Positions 13,301 through 25,700 of a DNA stretch of 64,000 bases are shown here, piece by piece. Each line of letters opens with the position of its first letter. The stretch's first letter is position 1. The notes beneath the pieces were generated by a model. It had not been told where the DNA came from. It worked only from the letters and a program-made list of their open reading frames with translations, and searched no databases. The translations under genes were made by a program, and so were the position numbers. This stretch comes from Amblyornis subalaris (lineage: Eukaryota; Chordata; Aves; Passeriformes; Ptilonorhynchidae): positions 5,631,210 to 5,695,209 of the forward strand of contig JACAXG010000053.1 of assembly GCA_018881555.1 (NCBI GenBank). Direction: 5' to 3'.

Positions 13301-16300
13301 AAAAACGTAAGTTTTCATGATTTTTACTACTTTTTACTCTGCACTTAAGAGATGAAAACCACATGGATGTTTCTGAACAATTGCATGCAATTAACCGTGG
13401 TGAGAAGTTTGCTTAGAAGGTATTTCATGTCCTGCTTAAAAATGTGGATGGTCTTAAAAAGATGCCTAAGGACTGCTGAAGCCTTCTGCTTCTCAGTGTC
13501 CAGAACTGGGGTGGTGAAATTATTGCTCAGTGCCTGCAGAAGGCCAAATTAATGGCCATGGCCAAATGCATTCAGAAATAAGTTGCTCAGTGAAGAATGT
13601 CTATTTACTCGTGCATGTATTTTGTTCACTCACTAAGCTTAATTTCGTCTCACAAGTAATAATATTTGCACCGTGTAATTTCAGGAAAGACTGTGATCCA
13701 TAAAGAACTTCCCAAACAAGATAATGGTAAAGAAGATTTAATTGTAGCAATTTATTGTTCTTCAAAACAATGAGGCTGTTTAATAAAGATGAAACAAGTA
13801 GTAAAAATCCTGGAAGCAGGCAGTGCAAAGTCTGCAATGTCCTCAGTTTTGCCCCATGTCCACCATCCATCAGCTGAAGTTCCTAACTTGCTGTCACATG
13901 AAATGTCACTCCAGAGTGGGCATTTTCACCAAAACCTGCTGTCCATTGAATGTTGTGGTCTAAACTGAGAACTCCAACCCAGAGAAGCATTTAAATAGAC
14001 TTTAACAACTAAATTAGGCACAGTTTAAGTATTCCCTTAGTTGGGACCCAGGAACTGATCTTTGAATCTCCCGTGCCTGGTGACTCATCCTATAAAAGCC
14101 CAATTTTTTAAGGCAGTAAACATCTGATTGGTGCAAAGTGCAAACTGCCCGTGTCTGAACTGCAGAGAAACCTCAGGAAGGTGGACTGATGCTTCCATAA
14201 ATAGAGAGTGGAAAATGGATTTTTTTTTTCCAGCGGGAAGCATATAATTTAATCAAGGTGGAAACGTTGCATAAGGATGTGCTGGTTTCAACAGATTTTT
14301 TTTTTTTTAAAGAAAATAAAATCAGCAATTTAGGTATTTTCACTGCTGAGTCTTAGAGTCTCAATGCTTAAAGGGAAAGTTATTTTGCATGAACATTCAT
14401 ACAGGATCAGGCTGTAGCTGGCATTTGAAAGAGAATGAATGAATTAGTAGATGCTACCAAATATAATTTGTAAAGAATTCCCTTCCTGAGAAAGCAGCAG
14501 AATTTAAATGACTGCTTGAGTGTATTCATTGCCGGCATCTGCCAAGAATATTCATAAAAGAAGATAGGCTAGAAGTGAATTTCAGGATGATCTTTGGAGG
14601 CTGAGGCCTTCACTTTCCATTAGATACAAGGGCAGAGCTAGGGGACTTTTATGTAAATTTGATTAATATAATCCCCCAGACATATATAATGTACCTCCAG
14701 CCATCAAAGTAGCATAGAATTAGAAACAGGACAGGTGATGTACTTGTCCTCTTTTACTAAACTTCTCATGGGGTTATACTGGGTGAGGAGATCACTTTTA
14801 CACCGATTTCTCCCCTGGGTTCTTGGCAAAAAATATTCTGTGTCTTCATTGTCAGCATTGCCAGTGAGAAAACTTCTGTTCAATTTTGTCTATTTTGGAC
14901 TATGAACGCACAAAACTTTTAGTATGGAAAGATGCAAATTGCCAATTTTGTTTTTGGAAAGAGCAGCTTCTCCTAAAACCTTAAACTTTTAAATATTTTC
15001 CTCTGGTTGGGATCTAACCATGGAGCAGTGCAGAGAGAAATGTGCTGAAGCATTCTAATGAAATGAACTTTAAAGCCAAAATTGTTCTGAAACCTTGAAT
15101 AACAGATAACTCCTGTTGCAGTATTATTATTTACTTACAGGTCAGGTGACTGTTTATTTTTGCCTTAGCATCGTGCGGCTCAACTTAACTGCAAAAGCAA
15201 AATGGTGATGAGTCAGGTAGCTAAAACAAGATGCAGGATGCTTCAAATATTGCCAGACATTTCTGTAAGATCTCTCTAATTGGAGATTAGTTCCCTGTTT
15301 AGCAGCAGACAACAGATGTCTCCAGAAGTAAAGTAACTTTTCTCTCACCNGTTTTATCTCCATAGGCTGGATCTGGATTCTGACTATGTAAAGTTATTTT
15401 CTGTAGCAGCAGTACAGTTATACATATATATCATATATACTTGGGTAAATTTCCTTTATTTTCATCAAACTAATTATGAACTCCCAGTTCTTTTATTTTT
15501 TGTGCTTCAAAATGAAAAATATAATAACAATAGTAATAGCAATAACAATAAAGAGCTTCATGCTAATGGTCCATAGAGACTTTATAATGTGGACAAAAAC
15601 CCAACCATTTTCATTTTTTCCACATTTGGCTTTGTTTCAACTTCACGAATTAGCTGTGGGGTTACAAATGATCACACACTGGCCAGAAAGTTGCATTCCA
15701 CCAAGTGAACCTCACCTCAAATGACCCTGATGTTGTACAGCAGAGACTTTCAGATGGAAACACTGCCAGAGCAGGAGGGCGATGTAAACCAGCTGGAAAC
15801 TCTGAGAAACTCTCAAGGGAAGACTTTCATCTCCAGATTTGAAGCCAGTGAATGGTGCTTGCCTGTCTGCTGCTGGTGGAGGGAGTGGGGATCCTGTGAT
15901 TACTCTGACATGATCAATAGTGTAGCCAGCTGCAATGGTCTTTTGTTTGACATCATTGATTCCTAATTACCAATTTTCAAAGTTGGGCTTTTCAATGTAG
16001 AACATTTTGAAAAATTGACCTTTCCAGAGGATCTCAGAACATGTCGATACAGATCTTTAGCTTCTTGCCCTTGTGTTTGGACAAATATCTCATCATAGGC
16101 CACTCACTGCAATTGAAATAGCAGAAGCTGATCCCTCTCCTGTTCTCAATGCAAATACTAAAAGGGTAACCTGCAGCTTTATTTCTCTCCCAAAACATGT
16201 GAGAAGTTTTTTTTCCCTTCTGGTAGTCATTTCTACTCTTCTTGTCATCTTCTCTGATGTATTTAAAAAATTAATCCCAAGGATATTCAAAGCTAACNAC

Positions 16301-18675
16301 AGTGAGAAGGTGCAGAATGCTGCTAAAGCTTTAGGTGTTTCACACGAGGTCCTTGTGGCATTAACTAATAAATCCCCACAGCACTTCCAGAGCTGCAGCT
16401 TGCACTAAGCATTTTGTTGTTTGGACCCCATCATAAATCATAAAAATCAATGCACAGATATTCAAGGTGACTAAACCTATGTCATGTACAGGAGTAGCCA
16501 GCTGGTGACTGGACACCAGCATGAGAGCTAAGAAACCAGGGATCTGATTTCAGGTCCGTGTGAGACTGGTTATGGCTTTTCTGTTTCCTGCTGCCTGAAG
16601 TGATTTCTGATTATGGATGCACACGTTAGAGCAAAACATGGACATGCACTAATCCCTCTTGCACTTCTGCTCTTTGTAAAAAAGCCCGGGCCTGGCAGGC
16701 TGAGCAGAGTCATGGTGGGCTGTAGATCAGCAGAGAATGAGGATTACAGGGCTCATATCCTGGTTGTTAAGTCAGTAGCACCTGTCTAGTAAGTCTAGAC
16801 ACACCTAATTACTGTAGGGCAAGTCCTTTTTCCTCTGCTTTGCTTCCCCTTTTTAATCACCTCGTATTTTTTTTATTGTAGCCTCTGGAGGACAGGGAGA
16901 ACAAATGTTGCTTAACAGTGTGGACAGAAGTTTAGCACGACTTTAGGTGTTGCAAAGCCAGGAGTGACTTGGTAGAACTTCCCAAGAGACAACCACTACA
17001 ACTTCAGGCAAAGCAGCACTGCTCTGCATCCTCTATAAATCCTNCTCTGCCACACATCTTAGATATTTTAAATATACCTTAGAGATGCTCAAACAGTGTA
17101 TTAGCTCAAACTGTGCTTTCCTTGTATACATCAATATGTAAGGAGACTAAGGAAGTTCCCGAGTTACCATGGAGCTGAACTGCACAGATCTTGGGAGACA
17201 GTGAAAACTAATAAAACGGAATGAGAGAATAACTCCCTGGGAACTGCATTTCCAAAGAGCAAATAACTGAACGCTGCGTCAAATATACTTTTACCCCCCT
17301 CTTAAAAGATAGCAGATGTGGATGAACTTTGCCAGTCAGATTCCTTTGTCAGGCACATCCGTGATGCAGAGCTTAGGTATTTTTTTCAGAGAAAATACAG
17401 CCTAGGATTTCCCCTGAGGTGAATTTCTGACGCCTTTGTGTCTCTGTTGGACTCTGCTAGAAACTCTTTACTCGAACACATGCAATTTCCTCCTCCCTTC
17501 ATCCCGGCAAGCGCTTCCCCCAGCNCTCATCACCCGGAGCACTGCTCTTTCGAAACAAACTTTGAGCACCCACCCTCCTCTTGGGCAGCTGGTGCAGGAG
17601 AAAGGAAAGAGTGTTCCCTCCTGAGCAATTCANGGAGTGCAAGCAGCCTTGGGAGAGGCTGGGATTCGTTTTGCTAAGTGCAGGTACTTTCATGTGAGCA
17701 AGAGGTCCAAGTCACTGGAGAGAAACGTTTCATGCTTCTATTTTTGCCCGAGATGAACAGCAGCAGAAACCCCCCATCACTGTATTGATCGGCTTGCCAT
17801 TGATTATCAGACCTTCAGATTCCTGTTCTGCTGGAAGCATGAGTGCTGCAGGGGGGTCTCATTCAGGGCACTCTCCCCCAGCAGCCCCTGGACAGTCTGG
17901 TTGCACTGAGAATTTTATCCTGGATGTTTGTGCAGACTTGGTCCTTGATTGACAGTATCCCCTCTTGCCACTATCACCTCTTCTCATAAAACCAGTTAAT
18001 TCTGCTCCTTAAAATCAGAGTCTGGGGAGGGAAGATAAAGCTTGAAGGATGGGAGTGGGGACGTGAAGATCCCTGGAGACGAGAATGNTTCATTCTCTCT
18101 TCACAGAAGTAAAATGTAGAAAAGCTTTTGTTTTTCAGTTTCTTCTGGGCATTTTATATATGACTGGGTGGATTAATTTGTTTTCCAACCCAAGCAGCTT
18201 TGTTATCCAATTTAGCATAGATTCCTATGTCTATTGGGAGAAAACAGCTATACTCCAATGGATTTTCTCAAAATGCCTCAAAAAACCTACAAGTGNATTC
18301 CACGGAAATGTGGAAAATTTTTAACAAATTACTTAATAATTGGAAGCAAATATTATGAATGCTTGTCAGTCATGTCTTGCAGAAGAATTAACTAGCTAAT
18401 CAGAGTTTAACTACTTTTTTTCCTATTAACNATAGAACAATCTGAAATACTGAAATCTTCCTAGCCCAGAAGAGCTGACACCAAGCTGCTGGTGAAATTA
18501 TAGTCTTTGTTAGACTTCTTGGTCATATACAAGGAACAATTAAAANTCTACAAGAAAGCTGAATGAAAGCCCTGCAAATAAAGTGATCCTACCTTGGTAT
18601 GTTTTGTTGTCCTGGCAGTCACAGGGAATGNTTGAAAATGGAACTGATATAATTTTAATTTTTTTTCTTTTTTAG

Positions 18676-18842
18676 TAACAGGACAAAAGAGAAGCTATTT
18701 GGAAGAAAACCCAAACAAACAAGAAAAATATCTGCACCTCCAGAAAGTTTTTCCTCAGGGTTCTGCATGAGAAANTTGCTCCCAGGAAGGTCGATGTCTC
18801 AGAGCACCTGGCCTTTTTCCAAGAAAAGGGAAAGACACCCAG
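18676..18842 (+). other. Candidate internal protein-coding exon (167 bp)
   Basis: The segment is preceded by a strong splice acceptor, a T-rich tract of over 20 bases ending in TTTTTTAG (18674-18675). It is followed by a strong donor, CAG then gtaaag at 18843. One forward frame is open over the whole segment: phase 2 at the start, 55 full codons, phase 1 at the end. The peptide is very basic. It begins NRTKEKLFGRKPKQTRK, passes through a Ser/Pro-rich middle (SAPPESFSSGF) with one N-affected codon, and ends PFSKKRERHP plus a split Gly codon. Length and phasing are normal for a vertebrate internal exon. I cannot assign the protein. By simple stop-codon statistics, an open frame of this length in one of three frames is not rare, so chance remains a serious alternative. 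Confidence 0.22.
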
Positions 18843-21800
18843 GTAAAGGAATTTTGTAACTTCTCATGCACTGGCTCATCTTAAAAACCCATGGAGGCTG
18901 TCTAGCTATCTTGGGAAGCATCTAACCCTCATTGCTCTGAAAAGTGATCCTTCAAGGCTCCCTTGAACCGATGAACTGGAGGATTACATTCATTGCAGTG
19001 GGGAAGTTCTGCTCACTGCTGATCCATCTTCTGCCAGCTGGCAGGACCCCGAGATGAGGAGGAGGAGGAGGGAGGAACACGATGCTATTTTTGAACCTCA
19101 CAAAGCTTCCCCATAATCCATCATGAAAATTGGTGGATCATGAGGGATATCAGTTAATTTAGCTAGAGTTCAGCCGAGTTTGTTTTTCCTAGGGAAGAAT
19201 TTTTACTGCATCCATTAGGGATTTTTAAATTATTTTCAGCGAAGGAGATCACGGAGGTTCCTGTTCCCTTCTCGAGAGCCAGCAAAACAAACAAACAGCA
19301 AAATTCACTTCGCCTCAAACAATTTGCAAACTATAAGCAAGTGCAGAAATCAGCAAACAGATTCAGCAAACAGGCTGGGGAAGCATAAAGTAACAGCCAG
19401 ACAGTTATGACCAGCATGAGATTATTATGATCAACAATCTAAAGTATTATNGTACATCCCTAAGTAGCCTATTCTGGCAGCCCCATAATGTATGTAACAC
19501 ACTGTACCTTCTGCTGCTCCATATCTTTGTAATTGGTTCCAGTAATTTCTGTTTTCATCACAGTATTTGATGTTCAGTGCAATTTTGATTGTTTCTTCTG
19601 CTGAATGCAGACAACAGATAAAATTTACATTCACAGCACTTGCAGTTGCCTTGGTTCTGCAGAATTTTTAAATTCCAGAAGTCGAAAAACAGTCTCGATT
19701 TAAGTTTAAAATAAGTAAGATACAATTAAAATAATTTAATTGACCATCAAAAAGCTTAACTTCAAAGGAATTAAAACCCTCTCTAAGATATATTGTCACC
19801 TCACAGTCCATTTGCTATAATTTGAGCACTTTTATCAATGGAGAATCTTACCAAAGGCTCCATGGACATGAGGGATGATTAAAAATACAAGATCAAAGCA
19901 GGCAAACAAATCCTGTTAACAAACTCTAGCGAAAGGGGATTGTTTTATAACTAAGTATAAAGCCAACTCAAACAAATATTTGGAAACACTGCAGTGGGAT
20001 CCCACTGCAGCTTTTGGCAGGGTGTGCTTTATATATTGCAAACACGTCTTTGTCCTGTTGCCACTGATCTGACCAGAAGCCACATGTGGGGACCACCATT
20101 GCACCTCTCTTCTCTCCCACCAGCATTTTCCTTCCTCAGTGCTCTACTTCCAGATACCCTCACAAATCAGCAGCTGAATTTGATAAAGAAGCAGCGAGAT
20201 TCTTTAAAAATGTTGCATTAAAACCCCTCAGCTCAGCATCAATACATGGAGTGCCTGCTGAGAAGAGGGAGAACTTGATCAACTCCATCTCCCACAGTGG
20301 AGTACCAGGCACCTGGGGGGTTTGAGAAAGTTTCTCATGCCTTCTAGAAAAGGTTCAAGGAGCAGAATTTGCACTGTGGGGTTTTGCAAATCCTTTTGCC
20401 ACCAATGGTACTACCATTAAACAAATCTTTTGAGGTAGCATGTGAAGGCTGTGACTAATTTGCCTTTGCCCATGGTTAAGCAATACAAACTGCTTCCCTG
20501 GACTCAAAATAATAGGCTGAAATATTCCCATTTCCTGCAGATGAGTGAAAATAAACAGAACCAATCTGAGTTGAAAAAATGTAAGTAGAACAGGCCTTCA
20601 TTTGTAAGGGAAAATAAACTTTGCTGAGCCCGTAGGTCTGGGACTATAAACAGCATCCTTTTTCTCCCAGGGCAGTGTATAATGTGAGTGCATGGTTTGA
20701 ACATCCTCAAAATAAACAGCTAATCACCCTTTCTGGCCTAATTAGGTCATGTTCTGGCCTCTGGCTCTAGGTCTCAGGCTAAGCGGCATTGAGGGAAGCC
20801 CTGCTCCTCTCCCAAGAAAGCCAGCCTGTCCAACTCTCTGTTTGTTAGTTAACATTTGCTCCTTGAGGATATCCAGCTTTGGGATCTCTCTTGGAAGCTT
20901 GGCAGATCCAGGGGAGAAAATATTCTCATCACTTTCCGCCNTGAACAAAGGTAACCTTGTCTTCCTCTCTTTGCTCGTTGCACAGACGCAAAGGGAGGAT
21001 GAGCAAATATATTTTTAAAAATTATTTTTATTTTTTTTTCTGGATTTGGACCGTCTGCCTGTTCATTGTGTATCATCAAGTCATAACTTGCTAGGTTTCT
21101 TGCATGGATGTTTATTCACTGTTTGCAGAGAGGTGATTTATCAGTGGTACAGCTGGGAGTGTCCACTGCAAATGGTAGCTAAACAATCCNTAAGGATTGC
21201 ATAGGGCCCCTCTTATTATTACTACAGTACTGCAGACAAGGGACTGGAGCACAGATGTGTTGTAAGGCCTGCCCAAGCTGACACTTGCAGGGAAAGACCT
21301 GGGAGCTCAGAAGTTGCTGGCTGAAGCTCACGGGTCAGATCCAGCACTGCTGAGTCCTTAATGGGGCTNCTGCCAGTGCTGGTGCACTTTGGCTGCTGCC
21401 TGTGATTAGCAGCAAACAGAATCAATGCAGGGAGAAATCAGTGGCAAAGGCCAAGTGGAATTTTAGGCTCTGGTTCGTCAAGGCTTTCTGGGCTGCAGCG
21501 TAGGGTCCGTAACAGGAGAAGGAGTTGACCAAATTCAGAGCATTTCCATATTTGCGCTTTTCTAGATTTCTCTGAATGTATGCTTAGATCTTGGAATGTG
21601 TTCCCATTTTTCATTGCTCTTTTAAAACAGTTGTTCTTCTATATCAAAACCAGACCATCCTACCTTTAATCCCCCTTTCAAAGCTTCTTTTCATCTTAAA
21701 GACAGCTAAAGGTGCTCTGAGGACTGTTTAAACTGTAATTCTCGAGGCGCTAATTTCCTCTCTTTCCTTTCTGACTGAGGTTTGCAGTGTGGCTGGGGCA

Positions 21801-22087
21801 GAGCTGATGAGGGTGCCAGCAGGGCCCATCCTTCCCAAGGTGTCCATAGGTGGGTGCCAGCCTGGGCATGGCTGGTTTCATTTCTTCTTGGCCCCGCTTC
21901 TGCACCCATTGACTGCCGGCAGCAGTTACTGCATCCAGCGCTGGTTCTAAAGGCAGAGACTCTTTTTAGTGCCCTTTCTCCAAACTGGGAAGTGCTTTGC
22001 ACAAGCCCTACAGCTGAACCTCAGCTGTTTTGAGCCTCTCAGATCTATATCCTCTCACAGTTTTTCTTGCCTGTGACTTCCTTTTAG
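18843..22087. other. Single-copy non-coding sequence
   Basis: No gene or transposon recognised. Short ORFs occur on both strands (for example around 20742-20948 on the minus strand), without domains. A small N-interrupted inverted repeat is at 21184-21199. Confidence 0.55.
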
Positions 22088-22168
22088 GAACGGCAAACCA
22101 AGGAAGATAGAAACAGCTGAGCAAAGACATTTCTGAGCCACAGGCATTTAATTCTCTGGGACGGCCAG
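22088..22168 (+). other. Candidate non-coding exon
   Basis: An 81-bp segment sits between a good acceptor (a pyrimidine-rich run ending CTTTTAG at 22087) and a strong donor (CAG followed by gtgaga at 22169). All three forward frames contain stop codons, so it could only be an untranslated or lncRNA exon. The support is splice-site appearance alone. Confidence 0.12.
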
Positions 22169-22599
22169 GTGAGACACTGCTGCTGTCCTGGCTGCTGCCC
22201 CTGAGCAGCCAAACCATTCCTTCCCCCCTCCCCAAATTCATTTCCCCACTTTTCACCAAGGAGCTGCATCTCTATCAGCAGCTGGGACCTGCAGCAGGAC
22301 AGTTTGTGCCTGGGGCAGCGCTGGAAAGGGAGATGAGGCTGTGACAAGCCCATGGTGAGGGCTCTGGGGAGAGAGGACACGTGCTCAGCACAGGAGAGAC
22401 AAGGATGCGGCAGCACCAAGGGTGTTCACAGTTTAATAGACATATTTCACACTGTCACAGCATCTTTGCAGGACCTCAGCTCCCAGTTTAGGTATCTGAG
22501 CAAGTGACAGACTGCTCGGAGGGGCTGTGACAGGGAGGCCTCTCCCCTCAAGCCGCGCTCTCAAAAGTCTCGATGACGGATGCAAATCACTTAGAGCCA

Positions 22600-22750
22600 A
22601 ATTAAGAAAAGTATATTTAGGCACCTAGAGAAGTAAAGAGGCACTTAATAGGATTTTCAGAAGTGTATAAGCAGATTAGGCATCCAACTCCCATTGAAAT
22701 CAATGCTGATGGAATGTTTGAAAAAAAATGTATCTTGAGGTATCTCAGCA
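22600..22750. mobile_element. Ancient MITE-like palindromic repeat remnant
   Basis: The segment contains 'tttaggcacctagagaagta', 'ggattttcagaagtg' and 'aactcccattgaaatcaatg'. I recall this order from an old, widespread amniote interspersed repeat with a palindromic core around CATTGAAATCAATG. The exact self-complementary centre (CATTGA / TCAATG) is visible here. Family assignment is from memory and the copy is diverged. The boundaries are approximate. Confidence 0.4.
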
Positions 22751-25700
22751 CTGCTACAGCCTGGGTGCATTGCAGGGGCTGATGAGTGGGCTCAAAGATA
22801 AGCCTTACAAATAACAGAGCTCTCTGGTTGTACCAAGTCCCCAAAACCACAGGAGCAAGTTCTTAAGCTCCCATAAAGGCTGAATTACACAGGCCTGTGA
22901 AAATAAAAAAGCAAGGCCTAGAGGGAGAGGTAATGATCTTTGTGTGCCTGCCAGAGAAAGAGCTGGACTTCTGCAGAGNCAGAGGCAGAAAGTAACACAA
23001 AACTGAGGAGAGAGCAATCACTGGATCTTCACTTAAGAAAAGGCCTTGCAACAGCTTTTTTTTTTGGTTACAGAGATGGCCAAGAGGGGCTAGGTGAAGA
23101 AAATGCTGGTTGTTTGATTTTGACAGGGAAGCAGCACTTTTGCAGTCCTTGTAAATAAATGTATTTGACCCAAAGAAACATCTTCTGTAGCCAGTTTCTC
23201 CCTTGGGTAGAAAGTACTTGTCAGGACCTGGGTTTTGCCTTGCTCTGTGATTTATACATGGAATATAATGCTGTAAAGTTAGTTCCCTGCTTTCTCTGAA
23301 ATGCAGCTCCAAGTCTGTGGAGCTGAAATCAGTCCTTTTTTGCTTTACTGAGCAGGAGTGATGATACATACATTAAGGACTGTGAGGCACTATGGTAACT
23401 GGGGCCAATTAGCTGCTACCCGAGGGCAGTAGCTCCCAGATGTGGGATATCAGACAACTGCAAGCCTACAGAACTGCTAGCAGATCACTCATTATTCTCC
23501 TCCAGAGACTTTTAATTGGGGGATTAACACACGGTACTTTCAGTGAGTGTCCTCAGAACATTTATCTTCTTCTATGGCATGTCAGTCCCTCAGGGAGCAC
23601 TATCTGGGAAGCAACCATTGCTAGAGGTGACAGGGAGGAGTTATCTCCTCTGAAATCCCTGTTGACATGAGTGGCTGATGCAGACTGTAGGCAAAACATA
23701 CGCTGCCATAGCTGCATTCCCAAACATATGAATAGCATTGAATACATGGGAGCGATTTCAGGTCCCTTATGGGCTGCTGACTCCAGCCTCGTGCTGGTGG
23801 TTTCTAAACTGAACTTGGCTACAAACCTCTGCTACAAAGAAGACTAAAGGAAATGACATGCTGGAGAATTCAGAATGGTTATTAATGGGAAACATGCTAG
23901 AAGAGTCAGGCAAGAGAGTGAGATGATTTATGGGTCAGCAGACAACATTCAGCTGGAAAAATCCTAGTAGTGGCCAAGAAACCTAAAGGTAGGGAAGAAG
24001 ACTTCTTTGTGTTACATCTTACATGATCAACACCGTTAAAAACCAGTAGGGGAAAGTTTCTAGATGCTGCTGGGAAAAAGGAATTTCTCAGGGCTTCTGT
24101 TCTTTTTGCTTCCTACACCTTTCCTGTAAAAATTAGACCCTTCTGACCTGACTGTAGTGGTGAAATATCTGATGCAATGTAGTTCTTTGCCTACCTGGAA
24201 AGAAAGCAGGAAGGAACCTTAGTAGGCAATGCATGTCTGTATTTACTTATAATATTTTCTCTGGGTTTTAAGTGCTGAATTATTAGTGTTATGCTAATAA
24301 AATCCATTTAAGCTCATGAAACAGACTTTCATTTAAAGAGAAGTGATTTCAGCAATTTGCCAGCAGGCTAGCAGGATATTAATCAGACAATACCTAGGGA
24401 CCAACACCACTATATTGCTTTTAATCTTTTGACCAGTAAGGAAAACAGGAAGAAATCCATTTCCCTCCTTTCTTTGCTCAATGGAATAACCAGCTGGTAC
24501 AGACGAGCTGCAGCTCAGCTCAATTTGGGAGTAAATATTTGGGTTTTAGCTGGGTAAATGGGAGAGCAGTTCTACTTTCATGCAGCCAGGTGCCATTCAT
24601 GGTCACAGCACGNCCCTGCAGGGCCCTGGCTCCTGGAGTCACAGATTAATAACAGTGTCACCTTGCATCGGAAAAGGCCAGAGCTTTGCTCACATGTGCC
24701 TAGAAAGGAAGAGTTTGTTTGACTGTGCCAGACAGTCATTTCAGGTGATTGCAGAGGGTGATCAGGGCCAGATTTTCAGCCTCTACTCTGTGACAGTGCA
24801 GCCCCAGGGAGGAGAGGAGGAGGCTTCCAGAGCAGTGACTCCGGTGGGCTCTGAGCAGTCCATGGCAGGGGACTTGGCCCTGCAGTGTGAGGGGTCTGGT
24901 TTGTCTGTCCCCAGATACCAACACAGGGAGTAGAGCAAGGAATGTGTTGTATTTCCATGTCCTCACAGNACTACCCTTTAAAGACGGTGGAGATGTCCTC
25001 CCTGAGCCTGCAGCCCATCCTCCTCTGTGTGTGTGTCCTGTGGAAACCTTTGGGGGCTCTTTGGTGGGGTTTAGGCCTGAGCTGNTCTTACCTTGTTGCT
25101 GTGTGCTCAGATGAGGAACAAAAATGAACTACCCCGATCTTTAAGGCAGATTCTGTATTTTTTACGCAGATCCTTCCGACCAGCAGCGGAAGACTGAAGA
25201 GTGAAAGCACTTTAATATCCTGAGGCACTTACATGGAGACAAGTGGATCAGTTCTCCTGCCTGAGTGCCCTTCTCTGAGACTCCTGGTGGGGAGAATCCA
25301 TCCCACGGATGCTCTTTTGTTTCCCACAGGGACACATCCCATCAAATCAGCTCTGCCAACTTACTGCAGAAAATGGGGCAGGGGTCTGGAGCAAACTAAT
25401 CCTCCTGCACCCTGAAAAATGAGCAAACCATCTAAAAAGAAAAGGCATCATTAAATTTCCTTTCCATGTGGTGAATGAAGAAGCTTCTACCTGGGGAAGA
25501 ATGGAAAAGTATTCTTTTTGTTAGCTTCATCCAGAGGGGAAAAAAACCTTTGAGGAATTTCCTGGCACANGGCTCCTGTCAGGTTTCAGCCAGCTGAGCT
25601 GTTTTCAAAAACACTGGCATGTAATTTCAGCAATAATCAATCAACACAAACAGAGGCAGTGAGGGTGTTCTGTTGCACAGAAGTCCTGGGTGAAAATCCA

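Larger units (their letters stand above)
5326..18675. other. Long single-copy non-coding block
   Basis: About 13 kb in which I recognise no gene and no young transposon. It contains a short CT run (about 7181-7198), two CpG-enriched patches (8999-9110 and 10265-10365), several T- or A-rich runs (for example near 14220 and 14300), and an N-free stretch from 10054 to 15349. Open frames are below about 140 codons, overlap on both strands and often rely on non-ATG starts, which fits chance ORFs in an intron or intergenic region. Confidence 0.55.

Noticed and set aside
16790..16865. Sequence resembling a MIR SINE ('gggcaagtcc' followed by pyrimidines)
   Set aside because: Only about ten bases match well, and the SINE core and tRNA-like boxes are not visible.
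22863..23369. 168-codon minus-strand ORF
   Set aside because: No domain or splice context, an N codon inside, and no relation to neighbouring features.
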